From contig NZ_CP053382.1 in assembly GCF_014931605.1 (NCBI RefSeq), forward strand, positions 4,340,001 to 4,404,000: DNA of 64,000 nucleotides. Direction: 5' to 3'. The position numbers and the translations under genes are program-made. This document shows, piece by piece, positions 42,341 through 49,738 of this stretch; position 1 is the first letter of the stretch, and every line of letters begins with the position of its first letter. Under the pieces are notes generated by a model. It saw only the letters and a program-made list of their open reading frames with translations, was not told where the DNA came from and searched no databases. This DNA is from Halomonas sp. MCCC 1A13316 (GTDB lineage Bacteria; Pseudomonadota; Gammaproteobacteria; Pseudomonadales; Halomonadaceae).

Positions 42341-43426
42341 ATGCCGACACTTAATTTCCAAGATCTGCTGACCTACTACCCGTTTGGCCTTTCCATCCCA
42401 GAGGCCCTCGATAGGGAGCAGATCTGCGAAGCCATCAAGGATATCGCCGCCTTTTCCACCTCTACCCTGCCAACACTGCTGTATACCGGCGAGTACCCTC
42501 GTGGGGACAGCAATGTCAGGGCCAATAGCGATATAGTCACCAAGCGCTTTACTGCCATCGCTGAGGTCCTCTACCGCTTTGCGGTCTTGGATCACGTCAA
42601 ACTACCTGAAAAAGTCGGGGCGCTAGAAGATGACGTCCTCGATTTCCGTGTCTTCGTGGGCTTGGGCGCGATCGCCACTGAATACTATGGCGAGGCCAGT
42701 TACCAGTCGCTCTGCCACCTGCTGGCTGCATTCCTGGTGCGATACAAAGTAGAACGGATACTTTCCCTGGATCGCGCTTTTGGTTATGAAGACGCCTTCT
42801 TGGGCGGGCACGACCTGAGCCCTGCCGGCCTTGAAGATGAGCGCTTCATAACGGTCGAGGAGATCTCCATCGCAACGGGGCTCAAGCTGGAAACCATCAA
42901 GAATGCCGTATCAAGGGGTGAGCTCCCGCGCGATCGACAAAAACGCATTGCAGCATGGCCAGCAATTGCATGGATGTCTCGTAAAGATGGTTTCCCTTGG
43001 GGCGTGACCTGCTACTTCCTTGATCCCCACCTTCCCCTGAACGGCCAGTATGCAGATGCCTGGCTGAACACCACAACTGACTGGGAGAGAATCTACAGTG
43101 AGCCACAAGAGACCGTCTCTACTTGGCGGATACCACGCTCGCATCGTTACGTGATGGTCAACTCGGGAGGCCGACGCCAGTGTGTCCTGACACTCCCGTT
43201 TGAACCCAGCAATGAACTGATGGCTGTGGGACTAACTAACAAGACTGATCGGAGCAAGGAATCCACGAGCCATTTCCACGACAGAGGTTTTCCAGGCGGA
43301 CGTCCGGCCCAACTATGGCAAGTCACCGTTCCGTCGCTCGAAGCCCTAAAAGGAGTCATCGAGATCCTTTCTCGCGCCTCCCTGAACCCCGTTACGCACA
43401 CCAATAACGAGAAAAGCTACTCATGA
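42341..43426 (+). CDS. Unknown 361-residue protein, first gene of a glycosylase-like operon
   Basis: I do not recognise this family. The N-terminal ~150 residues look helical with no transmembrane segment. A possible helix-turn-helix or DNA-binding helix pair lies near 170-195 (EEISIATGLKLETIKNAVSRGELP). The C-terminal half has mixed alpha/beta character with aromatic residues (PWGVTCYFLDPHLPL). ATG 42341 has a weak AGGACC site; TTG 42317 would add eight residues. Its stop overlaps the next start by four bases (43423-43426), so it is coupled to the uracil-glycosylase-fold gene and likely works with it. Confidence 0.6.
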   Translation: MPTLNFQDLLTYYPFGLSIPEALDREQICEAIKDIAAFSTSTLPTLLYTGEYPRGDSNVRANSDIVTKRFTAIAEVLYRFAVLDHVKLPEKVGALEDDVLDFRVFVGLGAIATEYYGEASYQSLCHLLAAFLVRYKVERILSLDRAFGYEDAFLGGHDLSPAGLEDERFITVEEISIATGLKLETIKNAVSRGELPRDRQKRIAAWPAIAWMSRKDGFPWGVTCYFLDPHLPLNGQYADAWLNTTTDWERIYSEPQETVSTWRIPRSHRYVMVNSGGRRQCVLTLPFEPSNELMAVGLTNKTDRSKESTSHFHDRGFPGGRPAQLWQVTVPSLEALKGVIEILSRASLNPVTHTNNEKSYS

Positions 43427-44193
43427 GCCAGTTCGCCCGTTTCGCCGATATTCTTTGTGCAATGCCCACGCTCGGCCAAAATGACCGCCTGCCAGAAACG
43501 CTACTATTGGACCGCTCGGGCAGCTTAGAGACCTACTATGCCCCTTTTGACCACATCAACCGAGAGGCGAGAATTACCATCTGCGGGATCACACCGGGAC
43601 TGCAGCAGGCTCGCAATGCCCTCAATGCTGCTCGCGCCTGTCTGGCAGAAGGGCAGTCCCACGAAAGCGCCATGGCGGAGGCCAAGAAGATCGCAAGCTT
43701 CTCCGGGCCGATGCGACGCAACCTGGTGGATCTACTTGACGGGCTTGGCTTACAGGGCTGGTTGGGTATAGATAGTTGTGAGCAACTGTTTGGTTGTCAT
43801 TCGCACTTGGTCCATTATACCTCGGCGCTGCGTTATCCCGTCTTCGTCAATGGAAAAGACTACAACGGCGCCCCATCAGTGCTTAAGCAACCTACATTGC
43901 GCCGGCAGGTCGAGACATGGCTGACGGAAGAAGTTCGCGCCCTGCCAGACAACCTGTTTCTGCCTCTCGGCCCGAGGGTGGAGGAGGTATTCCAGCAACT
44001 GGTAGCTCAAGGCCTGATCAACGAAGACCAGGTGCTGGCCGGCATGCCTCACCCCTCAGGTGCCAATGCAGAACGCATCGCCTATTTCTTGGGCCGCAAG
44101 CCCCGCGAGGCATTGTCGAACAAGGTCAACCCGGACAAGCTGGACCGGGCGCGCCGTTCCCTATACGACAAGATTACTGCTCTCAGCGCCTGA
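43423..44193 (+). CDS. Uracil-DNA-glycosylase-superfamily-like protein
   Basis: 256 residues. ITICGITPGLQQ (51-62) resembles motif A of the UDG fold (GxxPG), FLPLGPRVEEVF near 175 matches the central strand, and GMPHPSGANAERI (from Gly207, His210) matches the C-terminal HPS loop. The usual catalytic Asp or Asn after the first motif is not evident, so the target base may differ from uracil or activity may be lost. It is second in a coupled two-gene operon ended by a strong terminator, inside a defence-rich island. A base-excising anti-phage role is inferred; a repair enzyme is the alternative. Confidence 0.6.
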   Translation: MSQFARFADILCAMPTLGQNDRLPETLLLDRSGSLETYYAPFDHINREARITICGITPGLQQARNALNAARACLAEGQSHESAMAEAKKIASFSGPMRRNLVDLLDGLGLQGWLGIDSCEQLFGCHSHLVHYTSALRYPVFVNGKDYNGAPSVLKQPTLRRQVETWLTEEVRALPDNLFLPLGPRVEEVFQQLVAQGLINEDQVLAGMPHPSGANAERIAYFLGRKPREALSNKVNPDKLDRARRSLYDKITALSA

Positions 44194-44219
44194 TACCGAA
44201 ATACTCCAAGGAAGTGCTT

Positions 44220-44245
44220 GAGCCAGCGTTGCTGGCTCTTTTTTT
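44220..44245 (+). terminator. Strong intrinsic terminator of the glycosylase-like operon
   Basis: 8-bp perfect stem GAGCCAGC with its complement, GTT loop and a T7 tract, 26 bp after the stop at 44193. It marks the operon as a separate unit. Confidence 0.9.
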
Positions 44246-44384
44246 GACGATCCAACAAGAGTCCTTAATCGCTCCAACTTACTATTAGTGAGACGCCTTT
44301 TCTATCCCACTCAGCTTGAGATCTATATCACTCCTGTGAGCTGAGCCCTCCCCGGGCTTGACGGACAAGCACAGGAGACCCGAC

Positions 44385-44702
44385 ATGTCCCCACCCTGCT
44401 CGCGCTGTAACTCGCCGCGTGTCATCAACCTTGAGACCGCCCGCAAGTTGGGCACCGCTGCCGGTGCACTGGCTGGCTCCTTCAGGGGTGCCTATGCGTC
44501 GCTCTACTCGCATGGTCGGCTGCTGGTGGCCTCAACCCAGTTTCCTCTCAGTCGAGTCGCCACTGCGGTGGTGGCTGCCACAACGGGAGGAATCGCGGGA
44601 GCCACCGCCGGCAATCAGATGATCAAGAGTCTGTTCCCGCCCGGTGAGGGCACGCCCTGGCTGTGCCTGGGCTGCGGCCACGCTTTCCGCATTCTCGACT
44701 GA
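44385..44702 (+). CDS. Small zinc-ribbon, glycine-zipper-like protein
   Basis: 105 residues. An N-terminal CSRC and a C-terminal CLGCGHAF form a split zinc ribbon. Between them are Gly/Ala-rich hydrophobic stretches (GTAAGALAGSFRGAYA; VVAATTGGIAGATAGNQM) that may insert in a membrane. ATG 44385 follows AGGAGA. The family is unknown to me; similar genes occur beside DUF932/Erf modules in integrated elements. Confidence 0.55.
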   Translation: MSPPCSRCNSPRVINLETARKLGTAAGALAGSFRGAYASLYSHGRLLVASTQFPLSRVATAVVAATTGGIAGATAGNQMIKSLFPPGEGTPWLCLGCGHAFRILD

Positions 44703-44726
44703 CTCGGTTACACCCTTCCCCCTACC

Positions 44727-44749
44727 ACCGGCGATCTGCCGGTTTTTTT
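44727..44749 (+). terminator. Intrinsic terminator before the DUF932 gene
   Basis: 6-bp stem ACCGGC with its complement, GATCT loop and a T-rich tail of seven T residues, directly ahead of the AAGGAG of the next gene. Confidence 0.75.
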
Positions 44750-44766
44750 CGTCAAGGAGCTTTCTC

Positions 44767-45735
44767 ATGGCACACCAAATCGAATACATGGCCTACGTTG
44801 GCGACACCCCTTGGCATGGCCTGGGGCAGCAACTTTCACGGCATCAACCCTTGGAGGTCTGGCGGCAACAGGCCGGCATGGACTGGCACATCGAGGAATC
44901 GCCGGTGCGCTTCATCGCAGATGGCACCTGCCATCTGGGCAGCATCCATTCCTTCCCCGAGCAGAAGGTGCTCTACCGCTCGGATACCCGGGCACCACTG
45001 TCGGTGGTCTCGCAGCGCTACAAGGTGGTCCAGCCCGAGGAGGTGCTGGAGTTCTACCGTGATCTGACCGAGTACGCCGGCTACGAGTTGGAGACCGCCG
45101 GTGTTCTCAAGGGTGGGCGCAAGTTTTGGGCGCTGGCCCGTAGTGGCCTGGGTACGGCTCTGAAGGGGCAGGATCAGGTCAACGCCTACCTGCTGCTGGC
45201 GACGTCCTGTGACGGATCGCTGGCCACGGTAGCCACGCCCACCTCGGTGCGGGTGGTGTGCAACAACACGCTGAGCATCGCGGTGGATGGCATGAGCCAG
45301 GGGGTGAAGGTGCCGCACAGCACCGAATTCAACCCCCAGCGGGTCAAGCAGCAGCTGGGCATTTCGGTCTCACAGTGGGACGACTTCATGTACCGCATAA
45401 AGACCCTGGCCGAGCGTAAGGTCAGCCAGGAGGAAGTGAAGACCTACTTCCAGGCAGTGATCTGCAACGCCGAGGAGCCGCTGGATGATCCTTCCAAGCT
45501 ACCCAATTACCGCGCTCTTAATCGCGTGCGTAAGCTCTACCACGGAGAAGGGCGAGGCTCGCAGCTCTGTACCGCCCAAGGGACCGCCTGGGGCCTGCTC
45601 AACGCCATCACCGAGTATGTCGATCACGAGAAGCGCGCCCGCAGCAACGACTACCGCATGGACTCGGCCTGGTTCGGTCAGGGGGCGAGCCTCAAGGAGA
45701 AGGCGCTCGAGTCTGCCATAGCCCTGGTGGCCTGA
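44767..45735 (+). CDS. DUF932 (phage/plasmid-like) protein
   Basis: 322 residues matching the DUF932 family: PWHGLG near 16, LSVVSQRYKVVQPEEVLEFY near 80, LLATSCDGSLATVATPTSVRVVCNNTL near 143 and NAITEYVDHEKRARSNDYRMDSAWFGQGASLKEKALE near the end. The family is common on plasmids, phages and integrative elements and often sits with recombination genes; its biochemical role is not known. AAGGAG precedes ATG 44767. Confidence 0.85.
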   Translation: MAHQIEYMAYVGDTPWHGLGQQLSRHQPLEVWRQQAGMDWHIEESPVRFIADGTCHLGSIHSFPEQKVLYRSDTRAPLSVVSQRYKVVQPEEVLEFYRDLTEYAGYELETAGVLKGGRKFWALARSGLGTALKGQDQVNAYLLLATSCDGSLATVATPTSVRVVCNNTLSIAVDGMSQGVKVPHSTEFNPQRVKQQLGISVSQWDDFMYRIKTLAERKVSQEEVKTYFQAVICNAEEPLDDPSKLPNYRALNRVRKLYHGEGRGSQLCTAQGTAWGLLNAITEYVDHEKRARSNDYRMDSAWFGQGASLKEKALESAIALVA

Positions 45736-45803
45736 CCCACTGCGACATGACGTATCCCTTGCGGTCCAGCCCACCCACTGCACTTCTTCCTTTCACGGCA
45801 TAG

Positions 45804-45830
45804 CGCCCGACCCCACCAGGTCGGGCGTTT
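45804..45830 (+). terminator. Stem-loop terminator after the DUF932 gene
   Basis: 9-bp perfect stem CGCCCGACC with its complement, loop CCACCA, followed by TTTTCG. It lies between DUF932 and the 61-residue gene. Confidence 0.75.
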
Positions 45831-45847
45831 TCGATTCTGGAGGTCCC

Positions 45848-46033
45848 ATGCCACTGCCCCTCTCACTGGAGGCCTGTCGGGCGCTGACGCAGCTGGCCCG
45901 TCAGCTGCTCGGTGCTGGCGAGAAGCAAGCCCAGACCCACGTGATGGCCCATGGCCAAGTGTTTCGCGTGGTCGTGTCGCTGGAGCCGGTGCCTGCCGAT
46001 CAGCTCCAGGATGTCTTCAAGCACTATCAGTAA
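45848..46033 (+). CDS. Small unknown protein of the recombination module
   Basis: 61 residues with helical ends (SLEACRALTQLARQLLGAG; DQLQDVFKHYQ) and a short beta middle (VFRVVVSLEPV). GGAGG precedes the ATG and the Erf gene follows after 11 bp, so the two are probably co-transcribed. I do not recognise a family. Confidence 0.55.
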   Translation: MPLPLSLEACRALTQLARQLLGAGEKQAQTHVMAHGQVFRVVVSLEPVPADQLQDVFKHYQ

Positions 46034-46044
46034 AAGGAGGTCAC

Positions 46045-46833
46045 ATGACCACACCCAGCCAACCCTCACGCAGCAAGACCAATGGCCGGGCTCCGGCTAC
46101 CCGCCAGGCCCCGGTCACCGAGGCGGTATCGGTGCCGGCGTCGCCGCTTCAGGAGAGCACCGCGATCATCCAGGTGATCGAACGGGCTGCGCTTAATCCT
46201 GAGGTCGATATCGATAAGATGGAGCGCCTGCTGCAGATGCAGGAGCGCGTTCTCGACCGCCAGGCGCTGATGGCGTATAGCGCCGCCATGGCGGCCATGC
46301 AGACGGAGCTGCCAAGCATCGCCGAGCGCGGCCAGGGCAACAACGGGGCCTACGCCACCCTGGAGGATATCGTCGATACCGTGCGGCCGATCATGAAGCA
46401 GCACGGCTTTGCGGTGAGCTTCCGTATTCAGACCCAGGAGCGGGGTATCCAGGTCACCGGCGTGCTGATGCACAAGGATGGCCACCGTGAGGAGACCAGC
46501 ATGCTGCTGCCGGCCGATACCAGCGGCAGCAAGAATGCCGTGCAGGCCTTCGGCTCCTCGACAAGCTACGGCAAGCGCTATGTGTTGTGCGCGCTGCTAA
46601 ACATTACCACCCGCGGGCAGGACGACAACGGTCATGGCGCTGCACCACCGATAAAGGTGGTCACGCCTTTCCAGGCGAGTCAGCTCCAGCAACTGATCAG
46701 TGCCTGCCCCGTCACCACCCAGGAGTGGTTCGTCGGCAAATACGGCGACGTGGCGAAGGTGCCGCGCAGCGACTTCGACAAGCTGCGTGCCTCCCTGCAG
46801 AAACGCGCCGTGCCCCTGCGTCAACGCCACTGA
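46045..46833 (+). CDS. Erf-family single-strand annealing protein
   Basis: 262 residues. The Erf core is clear: MERLLQMQERVLDRQALMAYSAAMAAMQTELP near 60-90, NGAYATLEDIVDTVRPIMKQHGFAVSF near 102-130, and the FGSSTSYGKRYVLCALLNI signature near 172-190. Erf proteins anneal complementary single strands in phage-type recombination, normally with a 5'-3' exonuclease such as the YqaJ protein that follows. AGGAGG lies just before the ATG. The N-terminal 35 residues are low-complexity. Confidence 0.88.
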   Translation: MTTPSQPSRSKTNGRAPATRQAPVTEAVSVPASPLQESTAIIQVIERAALNPEVDIDKMERLLQMQERVLDRQALMAYSAAMAAMQTELPSIAERGQGNNGAYATLEDIVDTVRPIMKQHGFAVSFRIQTQERGIQVTGVLMHKDGHREETSMLLPADTSGSKNAVQAFGSSTSYGKRYVLCALLNITTRGQDDNGHGAAPPIKVVTPFQASQLQQLISACPVTTQEWFVGKYGDVAKVPRSDFDKLRASLQKRAVPLRQRH

Positions 46834-46894
46834 TCCACCACAAAACCTAGCCATCTCAACCACCATCACCCAATCCATGACGCCTGCATAAACC

Positions 46895-46914
46895 GGCGAG
46901 GGATAACCCTCGCC
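46895..46914 (+). terminator. Stem-loop before the YqaJ exonuclease gene
   Basis: 8-bp perfect stem GGCGAGGG with its complement around ATAA, 31 bp before ATG 46946. No T-run, so it may be a processing or attenuation hairpin rather than a full terminator. Confidence 0.5.
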
Positions 46915-46945
46915 GCTATGCCGTGGTGTCTCCAAGGAGATCGTC

Positions 46946-47557
46946 ATGCAGATCCTGACACTGGAACAGGGCACGCCCGAGTGGCATGCCGCACGCCTCG
47001 GTATCGTCACCATGTCCGAGCTGAAGACCTTGCTGGTCAAGGGCAAGGGGCCGGGAGGCTTCGGTACTGGCGCCATCAGCTACATGCATCAGCTGATCGG
47101 TGAATGCATCACCGGCGAGCCCTCGGATGCCTTCCAGGGCAACGTCCACACCCAGCGCGGCCATGAACTGGAACCGGTGGCCCGGGAGCTCTACCAGGAA
47201 GCGACTGGTCTGCCACGGCTGGAGCAGGTCGGCATCATCCTCAACCACGGCGTGGGCTACTCACCCGACTGCCTGGTGGACAGCCAGGGATTGGCCGAGA
47301 TCAAGACCAAGCTGCCCAAGTACCAGATCGAACTGTTGATCGAGGGTGAGCTGCCCCAGGAGCACGTGGCCCAGTGCCAGGGAGGCCTGTGGGTCAGTGA
47401 GCGGGAATGGATCGACTTCGTCAGCTACTGGCCCGGCATGCCGCTGTTCGTGAAGCGCGCCTATCGGGACGAGGCGCTGATCCGCACCATCGCCGAGCGG
47501 GTCGAGGCGTTCTACGAAGAAATGGAGCGCCGCATGGCGCAAGTGATGGCGGCCTGA
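46946..47557 (+). CDS. YqaJ/lambda-exonuclease-type viral recombinase
   Basis: 203 residues of the PD-(D/E)XK exonuclease fold: GTPEWHAARLGIVTMSE at the N-terminus, RGHELEPVARELY near 72 (helix with the conserved Glu), YSPDCLVD near 108 (catalytic Asp), and LAEIKTK near 119 (the E-x-K pair). It should resect double-strand ends 5'-3' for Erf to anneal. AAGGAG precedes ATG 46946 and the RadC gene follows after 10 bp. Confidence 0.85.
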   Translation: MQILTLEQGTPEWHAARLGIVTMSELKTLLVKGKGPGGFGTGAISYMHQLIGECITGEPSDAFQGNVHTQRGHELEPVARELYQEATGLPRLEQVGIILNHGVGYSPDCLVDSQGLAEIKTKLPKYQIELLIEGELPQEHVAQCQGGLWVSEREWIDFVSYWPGMPLFVKRAYRDEALIRTIAERVEAFYEEMERRMAQVMAA

Positions 47558-47567
47558 GGAGACAATC

Positions 47568-48065
47568 ATGAACCATCGCAAGCTGAGTGCCGGCGAGACC
47601 GCCGGTACCTATCGCATCACCGACACGGTGACCGAAGCGGAGCTCCTGAGCATCGCCAAGGCCTTCGCCCGTCGTCGGCTGGCCAGGGGTCGCAAGATCA
47701 CCCAGCCAGCACTGGCATTCGAGTACCTGCAGATCCTGCTACAGGACTACGAGCACGAGGTGTTCAGTGCCATCTTCCTCGATAGCCAACACCGCGTCAT
47801 ATGCTTCGAGGAGCTGTTCCGCGGCACCATCGACGCAGCCAACGTCTATCCCCGTGAGGTGGTAAAGCAGGCCCTGGGCTGTAACGCCGCCGCCGTCATA
47901 CTGGTCCACAACCACCCAAGCGGCGATCCCGAGCCCAGCAATGCCGACCGCCGCATCACCCAGCGGCTGAAGGAAGCGCTGGGCCTGGTGGAGATCCGCG
48001 TCATCGATCACATCCTGGTAGGTAGCGAAGGATGCGAGTCGTTTGCAGAGCGGGGGTATCTGTAG
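47568..48065 (+). CDS. RadC-like JAB/MPN-domain protein
   Basis: 165 residues with the intact JAMM zinc motif HNHPSGDPEPSNAD (from about 125) and ELFRGTIDAANVYPREVV before it. It lacks the helix-hairpin-helix of chromosomal RadC, as in mobile-element versions. Its function is unsettled; it is common near recombination and defence genes. GAGGAG precedes ATG 47568. It closes the recombination module. Confidence 0.88.
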   Translation: MNHRKLSAGETAGTYRITDTVTEAELLSIAKAFARRRLARGRKITQPALAFEYLQILLQDYEHEVFSAIFLDSQHRVICFEELFRGTIDAANVYPREVVKQALGCNAAAVILVHNHPSGDPEPSNADRRITQRLKEALGLVEIRVIDHILVGSEGCESFAERGYL

Positions 48066-48100
48066 CGTTGATCAGAATCAGATATTCACACCATAGCGCT

Positions 48101-48124
48101 GGTGCCGCCCTCATGGGTGGCACC
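48101..48124 (+). terminator. Possible terminator of the recombination module
   Basis: 10-bp stem GGTGCCGCCC...GGGTGGCACC (one G-T pair) with a TCAT loop, followed after some bases by an AT-rich stretch with T-runs (48137-48160). It lies 35 bp past the RadC stop. Confidence 0.5.
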
Positions 48125-48269
48125 GGCATCACCATTAGCATTTTATTTTTTATTAGCTACTGGCCGGTTTGGGATATGAAAGGACCTGTCTCGACCCTAC
48201 CCCCAACCAACATCGCCTCGGCATGGTCATGATCACTATGATCGCCACATAGAATCCTCATGTGTGCAA

Positions 48270-48298
48270 TGGACGCATGCTCGGGCGTGCCATATACT
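48270..48298 (+). promoter_or_regulatory. Candidate promoter of the BREX operon
   Basis: TGGACG (48270-48275), 17-bp spacer, TATACT (48293-48298), 42 bp before ATG 48341. Upstream, GATCA-CTA-TGATC (48231-48243) is a perfect dyad that could be an operator for the WYL regulator. Its position is suggestive but unproven. Confidence 0.5.
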
Positions 48299-48340
48299 TT
48301 CTGAAACAATCAAGGCCCGATTCCAGCATGAGTCTCAGGA

Positions 48341-49252
48341 ATGTCCAACGAACAGCTTGACGACCTTACCCAGCCGCAGCGCGACCGCCTTGCCTTTGTA
48401 GAGCTGCGGGTGCGCTTCATTGGGGATATCCGCCGCCAGGATCTGGTATCGCGCTTCGGCATCCAGTCGGCCGCTGCCACGAGGGATCTGGCGATCTACA
48501 AGGAATTGGCGCCAGGCAATATTGAATACGACACCAAAGCGAAGTACTACATCCTTGGCGAGCATTTCAAACCCGTTTTTGACTTCCAGGCCGAGCGGGT
48601 CCTGGCCTGGTTGACCCAAGGGTTTGGCGATGGTGAACCCTCCCGGCTGAGGGCCTGGGTAGCCAGTGAGATCCCATCCAGACTCACGCATCCAGATCTG
48701 GACGTGCTGGCCGCCGTCACCCGCTCCATTCACCAAGAGCGGCCCCTGGCCATCGAATATCACTCCATTTCCAGCGGCCGCACCCAGCGCGAAATCGTGC
48801 CCTTTGCCCTGATCGACAACGGGCTGCGCTGGCACGTCCGCGCTTTTGATCGCAAAACCCAGGAATTCAGGGATTTCGTGATTACACGGATAAAGCGCCC
48901 GACGGGTCCACGGGATGCCGGCGTGCAAGCCTACGAGCGCAGCGACCAGGATATCCAGTGGACCCGCATCGTGGAGCTGGAACTGGTCCCGCATCCAGCA
49001 CAACCGCGCCCAGAGATCACCCAAATGGATTACGGCATGGATGACGGCAGCCTGCGCATGAAGCTGCGGGCTGCCACGGCGGGATACATCCTGCGCAAAT
49101 GGAGCGTCGACTGCTCCCCGGATCACAGCCTGCGGGGGCCAGAGTATCGCCTGTGGCTGAAAGATCACCTGGCCATTTATGGCGTCAAGAGCGCTTTGCT
49201 CGCACCCGGCTACTGCTCGTCAGAGCAGCAGCAAGCGGTCGAACTGGACTGA
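48341..49252 (+). CDS. WYL-domain transcriptional regulator of the BREX operon (BrxR-like)
   Basis: 303 residues. An N-terminal winged helix (RDRLAFVELRVRFIGDIRRQDLVSRFGIQSAAATRDLAIY, residues 14-53), then a WYL ligand-binding domain (LAIEYHSISSGRTQREIVPFALIDNGLRWHVRAFDR near 133-168), and a C-terminal extension domain. This is the layout of BrxR/CapW repressors that sit at the head of phage-defence operons. It is first gene and probably autoregulates the operon. Its stop lies 8 bp before brxF. The start has only a weak ribosome-binding site. Confidence 0.8.
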   Translation: MSNEQLDDLTQPQRDRLAFVELRVRFIGDIRRQDLVSRFGIQSAAATRDLAIYKELAPGNIEYDTKAKYYILGEHFKPVFDFQAERVLAWLTQGFGDGEPSRLRAWVASEIPSRLTHPDLDVLAAVTRSIHQERPLAIEYHSISSGRTQREIVPFALIDNGLRWHVRAFDRKTQEFRDFVITRIKRPTGPRDAGVQAYERSDQDIQWTRIVELELVPHPAQPRPEITQMDYGMDDGSLRMKLRAATAGYILRKWSVDCSPDHSLRGPEYRLWLKDHLAIYGVKSALLAPGYCSSEQQQAVELD

Positions 49253-49259
49253 GGCCGCC

Positions 49260-49727
49260 ATGCTGGAGCAGCTCGAACAACGAGTTAACGAAGTAGGCGC
49301 CTTGCAAACCAAGCTGGTCCTGCTGATTGGCCGCCCTGGTAGCGGCAAGAGTGCCTTGATCGGTGCATTAGCGAAGCAACACGGCATCCGTGTGATGAAT
49401 GTTGGTGCCGCCTTGGGCCGCCAATTGGCTGCGATGTCTCAGCGGCAGCGAGCACTTCAGGCAAATGTGGTCCTGCGGGATCTGGCTGATGAATATGCCG
49501 AGGGCGACCTGCTGTTGCTCGACAATCTCGAGCTGCTGTTTGACCGCTCGCTCAAGCTGGACCCGCTGGATCTGCTCAAGCGCCACGCCCATGGCCGCCG
49601 CGTAGTCGCAGTGTGGCCGGGTGAGCTGCGCGAAGGCCGGCTCGTCTATGCCGAGATGGGGCATCCGGAATATCAGGACTACGGCCTGGATGGCCTGGTT
49701 CCATTTGAAATTGAATCGATGGGGTAA
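49260..49727 (+). CDS. brxF: BREX type 3 P-loop protein BrxF
   Basis: 155-residue small ATPase. Walker A GRPGSGKS lies near residues 25-32 and a Walker B-like LLLLDNLELLF near 83-93. Length, P-loop and place directly before brxC fit BrxF of type 3 BREX. ATG 49260 is chosen because TGAGG precedes it; a longer opening to 49179 overlaps the WYL gene. The brxC ATG follows after 11 bp. Confidence 0.8.
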   Translation: MLEQLEQRVNEVGALQTKLVLLIGRPGSGKSALIGALAKQHGIRVMNVGAALGRQLAAMSQRQRALQANVVLRDLADEYAEGDLLLLDNLELLFDRSLKLDPLDLLKRHAHGRRVVAVWPGELREGRLVYAEMGHPEYQDYGLDGLVPFEIESMG

Positions 49728-49738
49728 AGGGGAAGCAC

